Source of the DNA: Deltaproteobacteria bacterium
Lineage (GTDB): Bacteria > Desulfobacterota > Desulfarculia > Adiutricales > Adiutricaceae
DNA: 8,636 nucleotides
Assembly: GCA_031279155.1 (NCBI GenBank)
Contig: JAITJB010000258.1
Location: forward strand, 1 to 8,636
Direction of reading: 5' to 3'
Shown: positions 1 through 5,356 of the stretch, piece by piece
Position numbering within the stretch: position 1 is the first letter of the stretch
How the letters are laid out: the number at the start of each line of letters is the position of its first letter
The notes under the pieces: model-generated
The model's input: the letters and a program-made list of their open reading frames with translations, nothing else
What the model was told of the DNA's origin: nothing
The model's database searches: none
Made by a program: the position numbers and the translations under genes

Positions 1-266
1 CAATCCGAGGCCGCGTAGCTTAAAGCCGCGTTTTGGGGCGTAAAATCTAAATCAATATCCCCCAAAGAGGGCGAGGCCCTCTTGTATTCGGCGATAATAG
101 AGAGGCCTCGGGCTTTATAACCATCAATTAAGGCCTCAGAAAAAGAGGGCCTTTGAATCTCCAAGGCCCTGGGCGGGCCTTGGGATTTTAGTTTATCTAT
201 TTCAGGCTTTTTTGCTTCAATAAACTTTTCTAAGCCGGATCTAACATTAGAACTTATGTTATTCAC
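1..266 (-). CDS. trpC: Indole-3-glycerol phosphate synthase, N-terminal part (runs off window)
   Basis: This is the first 88 codons of TrpC, the enzyme that closes the indole ring by converting carboxyphenylamino-deoxyribulose phosphate to indole-3-glycerol phosphate in the cytoplasm. The family signature IIAEYKRASPS is at residues 57-67, and its Glu60 and Lys62 correspond to the ligand-binding Glu and Lys of the family's E-x-K-x-x-S-P-S motif. RPSFSEAL at residues 39-46 is also typical. I chose the GTG start at 264-266 because it overlaps the trpGD stop in a four-base GTGA, a usual sign of translational coupling. An AAAAGG ribosome site lies about 7 nt upstream, and no in-frame ATG is available nearby. 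The gene continues beyond position 1, so whether it is fused to trpF, as in enteric bacteria, cannot be seen. Confidence 0.93.
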   Translation of the reverse strand, partial: MNNISSNVRSGLEKFIEAKKPEIDKLKSQGPPRALEIQRPSFSEALIDGYKARGLSIIAEYKRASPSLGDIDLDFTPQNAALSYAASD

Positions 267-1897
267 TGTAAAACCTTTTTATTGGGGAGGATCTTGGCGC
301 CCACCCCTTGGGCTAAGGCCTCGCTAGCCTCAAAGAAGCGCTCGCCTAAGGATCCGCCTTTTAGTAAAAAAAGGGCCATAGTTACGTTTAAGACCAGCAT
401 ATCCCTCATGTGTTGGGGGCCGTCGCCAGCTAAAAGCTGGTGGAGGATTTCCGCCCCCTGGGCTGGATCGGTTATGGCCAGATCGTCGGCTGTACACGGC
501 CTAATCCCAAATTCCGCCGGGTTAACCGTTAAGCTCTCGATAGTCTGGCCCCGAATGAGCCTGACCTCAGCTGGCCCCAAGGGGGTGAGTTCATCATAGC
601 CCCCGGCCCCGTGGACAACGGCGGCTTCCTCCACGCCTAGGCGGGCTAAGGCCCCGGCCATTAGATCTAGTAATTCCGGCTGGTAAACCCCGATCAGGCG
701 GTGACTTGGTCTTGCCGGGTTAACTAAGGGGCCTAAGATGTTAAATAACGTCCTAACCCCCAATTCCCGCCTGACCGGCATGATGTGCCGAAATGATGGA
801 TGAAAATTTGGGGCAAACAAAAAGACAAAGTTTTCCGTCTTAAGGCGATTGGCCAGTTCCGTTTCGCTAAGCTCAATATCGAAACCAAGTTTTTCTAAGA
901 CGTCGGCGCTGCCTGAGCGCGAAGATACCGAGCGGTTTCCGTGCTTAAGCACCTTGTGGCCTAGGGCCGCGCAGACAATGGCCGTTGCCGTAGAGCAGTT
1001 AAAAGAAAAGCGATTATCGCCGCCAGTACCGACCACGTCTAAGACCGGCCCTTGGGGGCAGACCACGCTGTTGGCTCTTTTAAGGACCGCTCTAGCCGCT
1101 GCGGCCACCTCTACGTCGGTTTCTCCCTTGGTCCGTAAGCTCATCAAAAGAGCCCCGGCTTGAGAAGCTGAGAGCTCGCCATCCATCAAGCGCTCGAAAA
1201 CCTGAGAGGCCAAATCGTCTTCTAAGTCTTCGCCGCGACCTAGAGTCTCAAAAATGACCGAAAGAGGCTTGGGCGTTTCCTTGGGGGCGGCCATGGGCTT
1301 GGGGTTAATGGTCTCCCCGGCTAAAAAGTTAGCCAAAAGATCGCGTCCCAAAGGGGTTAAGACCGATTCTGGATGAAATTGGACCCCGGCCCAGGGCTGA
1401 TCGAGATAATTTATGGCCATGATCTCGCCCTCAGGTGTTCTGGCCGTAACTTCCAGGCGGTGGGTTAAATTCGAGGGATTGGGCTCACTGGCGATTAAAG
1501 AGTGATAACGGCCTACCTTCATGAGGTTGGGGAGATTTCGGAAGAGCCCTGTCCCCTTGTGGTTGATCTCAGAAACCCGCCCGTGCATGATGCGGCCGGC
1601 TAAGACCACTTTTAGCCCGGCCAATTCTGAGAGCACCTGATGGCCTAGGCAAACGCCTAAAACCGGGATTCTCCGGCCTAAAGAGAGCAAACGCTCCAAA
1701 AAGACCCGGCAGAGGCCGGCCTCTTCAGGCCGGCCCGGGCCCGGCGATAGACAGACCATCTGAAGATCGTCGCGTCCGGTCATTTCTAATAAAGACGGGT
1801 CGTCATTTCTCAGGACCAGCGGATCATAACCTAAGACCTGGAAGGACTGGGAGAGATTGTAAGTGAAAGAATCGTAATTGTCTATAAGAAGTAACAT
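263..1897 (-). CDS. trpGD: Fused anthranilate synthase glutaminase subunit / anthranilate phosphoribosyltransferase
   Basis: A 544-residue bifunctional cytoplasmic enzyme. Residues 1-193 are a class I glutamine amidotransferase, which supplies ammonia to TrpE. It shows the oxyanion motif SPGPG at 51-55, the nucleophile Cys83 in GVCLGHQ, and His175 and Glu177 in FHPES. A Pro/Lys-rich linker covers about 194-212. Residues 213-544 are anthranilate phosphoribosyltransferase, with the PRPP-binding GTGGD at 290-294, KHGNR at 318-322, the SADVLEKLG stretch, RRELGVRTLFNILGPLVNP at 376-394, and the metal-binding Asp435-Glu436 in GGYDELTP. All catalytic landmarks I can name are present, so both halves should be active. 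The ATG follows a GGAGG site by about 7 nt, and the gene starts 13 nt after the trpE stop. The fusion resembles E. coli TrpGD, although separate trpG and trpD genes are also common in bacteria. Confidence 0.97.
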   Translation of the reverse strand: MLLLIDNYDSFTYNLSQSFQVLGYDPLVLRNDDPSLLEMTGRDDLQMVCLSPGPGRPEEAGLCRVFLERLLSLGRRIPVLGVCLGHQVLSELAGLKVVLAGRIMHGRVSEINHKGTGLFRNLPNLMKVGRYHSLIASEPNPSNLTHRLEVTARTPEGEIMAINYLDQPWAGVQFHPESVLTPLGRDLLANFLAGETINPKPMAAPKETPKPLSVIFETLGRGEDLEDDLASQVFERLMDGELSASQAGALLMSLRTKGETDVEVAAAARAVLKRANSVVCPQGPVLDVVGTGGDNRFSFNCSTATAIVCAALGHKVLKHGNRSVSSRSGSADVLEKLGFDIELSETELANRLKTENFVFLFAPNFHPSFRHIMPVRRELGVRTLFNILGPLVNPARPSHRLIGVYQPELLDLMAGALARLGVEEAAVVHGAGGYDELTPLGPAEVRLIRGQTIESLTVNPAEFGIRPCTADDLAITDPAQGAEILHQLLAGDGPQHMRDMLVLNVTMALFLLKGGSLGERFFEASEALAQGVGAKILPNKKVLQ

Positions 1898-1910
1898 GCC
1901 AAATCCTCCC

Positions 1911-3326
1911 CTAGGCCTTAACGGCGTTTTTGGCCCCAGCTAGTTCATCAGCTAGGACTTCATCTAAGGCCACTTGAACGGCCCGGGCCTTGTTTAAGCA
2001 CTCCTGCCACTCGCGCTCAGGCGCCGAATCGTAGACCACGCCGGCCCCTGCTCGCCAGGCCGCAATACCCTCTCGCACCCAAAGGCTGCGTATGGTGATG
2101 CCAAAATCGAGATTGACGCTATCTTTGTCCAGCCCCAACCAACCACTGGCCCCGCCGTAGGGCCCGCGATCTATTCCCTCTAGGCGGGAGATGAGCTCCA
2201 TGGCTTTGATTTTGGGGGCCCCGGTTAGGGTGCCAGGCGGAAAGGTCGCCGATATTACGTCGATGGCGTCTAAACCCGGCGCCAAATCAGCTCCCAAATG
2301 GGAGGTCAGATGCATGACGTGGGAAAATCTCTCTACTTCCATGTAGCGCTCAACGACCACCGAACCAGGCGAGGCTACCCGGCCTAAATCGTTTCGACCG
2401 AGATCGACCAACATGACGTGCTCGCTTTGCTCCTTGGGATCGGCTGACAGCTCGGTTTCAAAGAGATCGTCGGCGCTGGCGTCATGGCCTCTCGGCCTAG
2501 TCCCGGCGATGGGGCACAATTTAAGGCGATTTTGATGGCAGCTGACCATGACTTCAGGCGAAGACACCACCAGGCTCAGATCCGGCGCCTGCAGATAAAA
2601 CATATAGGGCGAGGGGTTTAAGCGCCTGAGCCGGCGGAAGACCTCAAAGGGGGAGCCGTCAAAAGGCTTTTCAAAACCCACCGATAAAACCAATTGAATA
2701 AGCTCCCCTTGGGCTACTAACCTACGGCCTTCGGAAACCAGCCCCATGTAGCCATCGCGGCTGGGAGTTATTTTAAGATCCAACGTTTCGTGGGAGGGCG
2801 CTGGCTTTACCGTTACCTCAAGAGGTCTACCCTCTAAATCTAGCTCAGCTAAACGGTTGTAGGCGTGATCGAAAAGATAGACCTTAGAGGGCAAAATTAA
2901 ATAGGCTTCAGCCTTGTGCGGTTTTAAATAGGGAGCCAGCGATTTTTCCATTAGTCCCGCTAACCCATAGCCCAAGTAACCGTAAAGAGCTCTGGTGATA
3001 GCCGGAAACTCTGAAAAGCTTGGATCCGGCTCGATTGTAAGCTCCTTTTGGACCGCCCGAAGTCCCTCTAAAAATGATAGGCCGTTATATTTTTTTAATT
3101 CAACAAGCCTCTCGTCATCGGTCTGAAGATCTAATAAACCCTCGCGACAAGACAGGCTCATTAAAATGCCTTGGCAGATAAGGCTATGGCGTCCCCATCG
3201 GCCCCCAACCTCTGCGCTCTCTAGTAAAATACCAGCTCCGGTCGACCCGACGCGATTAAGAAAGACGCTCGTCGGGGTGGCCACGTCGCTTTCCATAAAG
3301 GACGCTTTTTGTCGTAAAACAATCAT
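1911..3326 (-). CDS. trpE: Anthranilate synthase component I
   Basis: A 471-residue chorismate-using enzyme that forms anthranilate with ammonia from the TrpG domain encoded next door. It is the first committed step to tryptophan. The N-terminal domain carries LLESAE at 34-39, the region that binds tryptophan for feedback inhibition in the family, so allosteric control is likely kept. The chorismate-binding C-terminal domain shows PIAGTRPRG at 272-280, EHVMLVDLGRNDLG at 302-315, FPPGTLTGAPK at 362-372, GPYGGASGW at 388-396 and AGAGVVYDS at 436-444. The length is slightly short of the E. coli enzyme (about 520) but normal for bacteria. The ATG at 3324-3326 is supported by AGGAG with a 7-nt spacer. 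It is the first structural gene of the operon, placed after the attenuator and a 12-bp repeat tract. Confidence 0.97.
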   Translation of the reverse strand: MIVLRQKASFMESDVATPTSVFLNRVGSTGAGILLESAEVGGRWGRHSLICQGILMSLSCREGLLDLQTDDERLVELKKYNGLSFLEGLRAVQKELTIEPDPSFSEFPAITRALYGYLGYGLAGLMEKSLAPYLKPHKAEAYLILPSKVYLFDHAYNRLAELDLEGRPLEVTVKPAPSHETLDLKITPSRDGYMGLVSEGRRLVAQGELIQLVLSVGFEKPFDGSPFEVFRRLRRLNPSPYMFYLQAPDLSLVVSSPEVMVSCHQNRLKLCPIAGTRPRGHDASADDLFETELSADPKEQSEHVMLVDLGRNDLGRVASPGSVVVERYMEVERFSHVMHLTSHLGADLAPGLDAIDVISATFPPGTLTGAPKIKAMELISRLEGIDRGPYGGASGWLGLDKDSVNLDFGITIRSLWVREGIAAWRAGAGVVYDSAPEREWQECLNKARAVQVALDEVLADELAGAKNAVKA

Positions 3327-3362
3327 AACCGCACTCCTGGTTCCAGTTGAACCCGTCCAAAC

Positions 3363-3434
3363 TGTTTAGCCAGCTGTTTAGCAAACTTTTTAGCCAGCTT
3401 TTTTGAAAGCTTTTTAGCAAGCTATTTAGCCAGC
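3363..3434 (-). repeat. Six-unit 12-bp degenerate tandem repeat in the trpE leader
   Basis: Read on the minus strand, six consecutive 12-bp units fit the consensus GCTKGCTAAAMA. The units are GCTGGCTAAATA, GCTTGCTAAAAA, GCTTTCAAAAAA, GCTGGCTAAAAA, GTTTGCTAAACA and GCTGGCTAAACA, followed by a partial GTTTGG. The tract lies between the attenuator terminator and the trpE ribosome site, inside the transcribed leader. A reading frame opening at a TTG in the terminator loop (3475-3477) passes through it and encodes four-residue units such as WLNS, LLKS and WLKS. That frame runs 71 nt into trpE out of frame with it. I see no good ribosome site for it and treat it as non-coding. Confidence 0.8.
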
Positions 3435-3461
3435 CCTTAGCTTGTCTAGGATTTTGGGCAT

Positions 3462-3488
3462 AAAAAAACCACGGCAAAAACCGTGGTC
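3462..3488 (-). terminator. trp attenuator (intrinsic terminator, segments 3 and 4)
   Basis: On the minus strand, ACCACGG (3487-3481), the loop TTTTTG, CCGTGGT (3474-3468) and a run of T down to 3462 form a classic intrinsic terminator. The stem is 7 bp, or 8 with a G-U pair. It lies 37 nt after the leader-peptide stop and about 135 bp before trpE. That is the expected place for the segment 3:4 hairpin that stops transcription when tryptophan is plentiful. Confidence 0.9.
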
Positions 3489-3552
3489 AGGTGACGTGAG
3501 TATTATATTCAAAAAAAGGCCGAATTAAACCCCTACACCATTTAACCACGGT
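3478..3552 (-). promoter_or_regulatory. trp antiterminator pairing (segments 2 and 3)
   Basis: Segment 2 is ACCGTGGTTA at 3552-3543, inside the leader-peptide gene. It is complementary over 10 bp, with one G-U pair, to TGACCACGGT at 3489-3480, the left arm of the terminator. Segment 2 repeats the CCGTGGT of the terminator's right arm, so the two structures are mutually exclusive and the antiterminator is slightly longer. A ribosome stalled at Trp codons 19-21 would leave segment 2 free. A ribosome reaching the stop codon would cover it and let the terminator form. The sequence complementarity is seen directly; the mechanism is known from enteric trp operons. Confidence 0.85.
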
Positions 3553-3626
3553 AAATTAGAGCGCCACCACCAAAACCGAAAGTTTGGAGCAAAGCTAAAA
3601 TTATGGGAAACGGTGACGAGATTCAT
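3525..3626 (-). CDS. trpL: trp operon leader peptide
   Basis: A 33-codon open frame beginning with ATG at 3624-3626 and ending with TAA at 3525-3527. Its peptide contains FRFWWWRSNLPW, so three tandem Trp codons lie at residues 19-21 and a fourth at residue 27. It starts about 48 nt after the predicted transcription start and ends shortly before an intrinsic terminator, the standard layout of a ribosome-mediated trp attenuator. Its role is to sense charged tRNA-Trp by ribosome stalling. The peptide itself needs no further function. The best ribosome site is AAGGA, with a rather long 13-nt spacer, which could mean modest initiation. It is too short for ordinary gene finders. Confidence 0.92.
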   Translation of the reverse strand: MNLVTVSHNFSFAPNFRFWWWRSNLPWLNGVGV

Positions 3627-3680
3627 TGTGGCCAGATAATCCTTAGGATAGAAAAAGAGTTTGAGTCATCACGAGGGAGC

Positions 3681-3709
3681 ATTATAACTTTTTGGCCATT
3701 AGATGTCAA
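3681..3709 (-). promoter_or_regulatory. trp operon sigma-70 promoter
   Basis: On the minus strand, TTGACA (3709-3704), a 17-bp spacer and TATAAT (3686-3681) match the sigma-70 consensus at every base. Transcription should begin near 3674, about 48 nt before trpL. The DNA upstream of the -35 is rich in A and T tracts, resembling an UP element. I find no clear TrpR-type operator palindrome over the promoter, so attenuation may be the main control. Confidence 0.9.
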
Positions 3710-3765
3710 GGAAAAATTGTGAGAAAATTTTTGGAAAATTTTTTTTAGCCAAACCGAAAAAAAGC

Positions 3766-3794
3766 TTGACAAACCTCTTTGACCGTGTTAGAAT
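3766..3794 (+). promoter_or_regulatory. Divergent sigma-70 promoter
   Basis: On the plus strand, TTGACA (3766-3771), a 17-bp spacer and TAGAAT (3789-3794) match the consensus at 11 of 12 bases. The start should be near 3801. It diverges from the trp promoter, with 56 bp between the two -35 hexamers. No protein gene follows on this strand; a strong terminator comes within about 40 nt. Confidence 0.75.
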
Positions 3795-3815
3795 GGATCT
3801 ATCCTTTGGAAGATT

Positions 3816-3843
3816 AGCCGCAGGCGACTGCGGTTTTTTTTTT
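3816..3843 (+). terminator. Strong intrinsic terminator just after the divergent promoter
   Basis: CCGCAG (3818-3823), the tetraloop GCGA (a GNRA type) and CTGCGG (3828-3833) form a 6-bp GC-rich stem. An A-T pair and a G-U pair extend it, and ten T residues follow (3834-3843). Together with the promoter at 3766-3794 this predicts an RNA of roughly 43 nt, whose function, if any, is unknown. Confidence 0.85.
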
Positions 3844-4063
3844 GGCTCTCGCCATCTCAGTCCAGGCGCCCTCACCTTCCGGTCGCATCGGCTAAGAAAG
3901 CCAAGGCGATACCTTTAGGCCTGGCATATTCAATCTAGCTTCATCAAAAAAGTTATATTTATTATGCCAAAGACTACTAATAGAGTTAAAATTAGATTGT
4001 CCTTTTCCGGAGGAAAAATGTTAATAACTTAATTCGGCGACAAACTTAAACCGGGCAAAACTT
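3844..4063. other. Intergenic stretch with a four-codon open frame
   Basis: No gene of ordinary size is visible here on either strand. On the plus strand, a good Shine-Dalgarno (GGAGG at 4009-4013) precedes ATG at 4018-4020, but the frame stops after four codons (Met-Leu-Ile-Thr, stop at 4030-4032). It may be the start of a deleted gene, a regulatory mini-frame, or chance. The 5' half (3844-3935) is noticeably more GC-rich than the AT-rich part that follows. Confidence 0.4.
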
Positions 4064-4071
4064 AAACCGGG
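4042..4071 (+). repeat. Short direct repeat beside the terminator
   Basis: AAACTTAAACCGGG occurs at 4042-4055 and again at 4058-4071, a 16-bp period. The second copy forms part of the left arm of the terminator hairpin at 4064-4109. This looks like a slippage duplication of the hairpin's base. Confidence 0.8.
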
Positions 4072-4109
4072 GAAGATGGGGCCGTTAGGCCACATCTTCC
4101 CCGGTTTTT
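4064..4109. terminator. Long terminator hairpin downstream of the DUF4198 gene
   Basis: AAACCGGGGAAGATG (4064-4078) pairs perfectly over 15 bp with 4093-4107. Inside it is a second 4-bp stem, GGCC-GTTA-GGCC (4080-4091). The plus strand ends in TTTTT. The minus strand ends in a weaker TTTAAGTTTT. It lies about 25 bp after the stop codon of the minus-strand gene at 4133-4906 and probably ends that transcript, while blocking plus-strand readthrough. Confidence 0.8.
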
Positions 4110-4132
4110 ATTCTGATAGATATCGTATAAAA

Positions 4133-4906
4133 TTACTTTATAGTAAAAGCCAAGGACGCGCCATAAGCTTCGCGGTCGCAAACTTTCAAGTCAGAATAAG
4201 GTACGGTATGAGAGACGTTAGCCAGCCATTTACCGGGCCTAAGGGGAATGATATACACCAAACCATCCTTATCGGTAGAGGCCGAGAAGGCCAAGGCCTC
4301 GTTGTCTTCGTAAAATCCCGCAAAGAAGGCTTCCACGGTGGCGCGGGGCAAGGGACTACCGTCAAGCAAAACTTTAACTGGAAACTTTTCGCCCACTTTA
4401 ACTGTCTCGGGGTTGACCTGAGGCACGATTTCAAGTTTATGGCCCACGGGTTTGGTTACGAAAGAATCATCGCTGGCCGGGTCAAGATTGATCAGGTTTT
4501 TCCCGAAATTTCCGCCATACGAGCAGGTTGTGGCCGTAGGATCTTCGGCCTTGGATTTTCTTACATACCCCGAAGGCGTACGGCTGGCGAACCCGACTTT
4601 GCTATTGACTAAAACGTAATAGCTGCCAGCAGACAAGGGCCCCTCGGAAACGAAGTTTTGGGCTTGATCGCCGGCCTTCAAAGCGATCGGACCACTTACG
4701 CCAATTAAGGTAACTGGATCATATCTCTCAGCGTAGGTTTCGGGTTTGATTTCATCGGGCTCCGGAAAGTCATGGCCAAAACCTAGAAAAACGTTAGCTG
4801 GCTGGCCTACTGCCGAATCTTTGGCCCCGGCCCAAAAGTCATGAGCCAAAACTGGACTGGCCCAGCAAACCAAAATAAATACCATGAATAGAAATTTTTT
4901 TTGCAT
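4133..4906 (-). CDS. Periplasmic DUF4198/CbiK-like protein, probable metal-uptake component
   Basis: A 257-residue exported protein. A Sec signal peptide covers residues 1-21 (KK, then a hydrophobic run, then SPVLA), with likely cleavage before His22, giving a mature start HDFW. The H-[DE]-F-W start and the SYYVLVNSKVGFASRTPSGYVRKSK region (about 95-119) are what I recall of the DUF4198 family. That family is linked to COG5266, periplasmic components of Co/Ni transport. The mature N-terminal His22, with His45, His156 and His233, could bind a metal; that is inference. Two cysteines outside the signal (128 and 243) might form a disulfide. The C-terminal half (from about 158) reads like a beta-sandwich segment. 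The ATG has AGAGG about 7 nt upstream. The TonB receptor gene lies upstream on the same strand, supporting a shared uptake role. The substrate is unproven. Confidence 0.8.
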   Translation of the reverse strand: MQKKFLFMVFILVCWASPVLAHDFWAGAKDSAVGQPANVFLGFGHDFPEPDEIKPETYAERYDPVTLIGVSGPIALKAGDQAQNFVSEGPLSAGSYYVLVNSKVGFASRTPSGYVRKSKAEDPTATTCSYGGNFGKNLINLDPASDDSFVTKPVGHKLEIVPQVNPETVKVGEKFPVKVLLDGSPLPRATVEAFFAGFYEDNEALAFSASTDKDGLVYIIPLRPGKWLANVSHTVPYSDLKVCDREAYGASLAFTIK

Positions 4907-4995
4907 CTTAAACCTCTTAAATACTTTTTTACTTTCAGTAGAATTGATGGGTGAAGCGTTTTTTGCCTGACCTGGCTGAGAAAGGTGTTACCTGA

Positions 4996-5035
4996 CATTG
5001 AACATTGAGCAATAAAAAATGAACAATGAACAATG
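4996..5035. repeat. CATTG/CAATG repeat cluster
   Basis: The plus strand shows CATTGAACATTGAGCAAT (4996-5013) and AATGAACAATGAACAATG (5018-5035). The two arms form an imperfect inverted repeat built from CATTG and CAATG words. It lies in the probable leader of the DUF4198 gene. I see no function. Just to its right, TGCAAAATGAAA is repeated at 5034-5045 and 5055-5066 (21-bp period). Confidence 0.6.
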
Positions 5036-5066
5036 CAAAATGAAAAAAGAGAACTGCAAAATGAAA

Positions 5067-5087
5067 TGTCGGCTTGGGAAACCGACA
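5067..5087 (-). promoter_or_regulatory. Small hairpin in the DUF4198 gene leader
   Basis: TGTCGG and CCGACA form a 6-bp stem around a 9-nt loop. On the minus strand it is followed by TTTCATTTT, a weak terminator-like tail. If transcription starts near 5103, this hairpin lies within the first 40 nt of the leader and might attenuate transcription. The T-run is broken, so this is tentative. Confidence 0.4.
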
Positions 5088-5109
5088 GAAATATTATGGG
5101 ACTGGACTT

Positions 5110-5139
5110 ATTATAGCATGTTACAAACTAAGATGACAG
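5110..5139 (-). promoter_or_regulatory. Candidate promoter for the DUF4198 gene
   Basis: On the minus strand, CTGTCA (5139-5134), an 18-bp spacer and TATAAT (5115-5110) give a perfect -10 and a 4/6 -35. The start would be near 5103, leaving a leader of about 200 nt. It suggests the gene can be transcribed independently of the receptor gene upstream. Confidence 0.5.
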
Positions 5140-5212
5140 AATAAAATCAAGAGTCTCAACCAGAAAATTAAAAAATTTCAAAATACTTGCTGTAAATGTT
5201 ATAAATTGACAT

Positions 5213-5253
5213 GTGCGTAACCTAGGTGGCCAGGGCCGCCTAAGGTTACGCAC
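5213..5253. repeat. 41-bp inverted repeat between receptor and DUF4198 genes
   Basis: GTGCGTAACC (5213-5222) and GGTTACGCAC (5244-5253) are perfect 10-bp arms. The inner part pairs further: TA-GGTGGC with GCCGCC-TA, allowing a bulged A and one G-U pair, to make a stem of about 18 bp with a tiny loop. It lies 88 bp after the receptor stop codon. No T-run follows on either strand, so it is not a standard intrinsic terminator. It could be an operator, an RNA-stability hairpin or a mobile-element remnant. Confidence 0.75.
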
Positions 5254-5304
5254 AGTTACCTAACTTCCCGTGGGGACTACAGAAAGTTACGGCTTGAATT
5301 TACT

Positions 5305-5356
5305 TTAAAATTCATAATCCCTTTAAAATTCATAATCCCCTTAAAATTCATAATCC
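5305..5356. repeat. Three 18-bp tandem copies spanning the receptor gene's 3' end
   Basis: The identical 16-bp core TTAAAATTCATAATCC occurs at 5305-5320, 5323-5338 and 5341-5356, an exact 18-bp period. The copy at 5341-5356 is the end of the receptor gene, encoding Asp-Tyr-Glu-Phe-stop. The other two lie just after the stop codon. The period is a multiple of three, so each copy carries the same in-frame stop. Confidence 0.92.

Noticed and set aside
3256..3477. 73-codon minus-strand frame starting at TTG upstream of trpE
   Set aside because: It starts in the terminator loop, has no good ribosome site, and overlaps trpE out of frame. Its protein is mostly the product of the 12-bp repeat.
3637..3670. 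Short frame MTQTLFLS starting near 3672 and an ATCCT-A-AGGAT palindrome before trpL
   Set aside because: The frame has no ribosome site and ends upstream of trpL. The palindrome is short and overlaps the trpL ribosome site, so neither can be assigned a role.
3703..3918. 71-codon plus-strand frame
   Set aside because: It starts upstream of the divergent promoter and contains a strong terminator. Its composition is non-protein-like.
4076..4612. 178-codon plus-strand frame opposite the DUF4198 gene
   Set aside because: It is antisense to a gene with a signal peptide and family motifs, starts inside a terminator hairpin, and has no recognisable domain.
5206..5240. Plus-strand promoter with TTGACA at 5206-5211
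   Set aside because: The expected -10 position falls inside the GC-rich inverted repeat and has no TATAAT-like hexamer.
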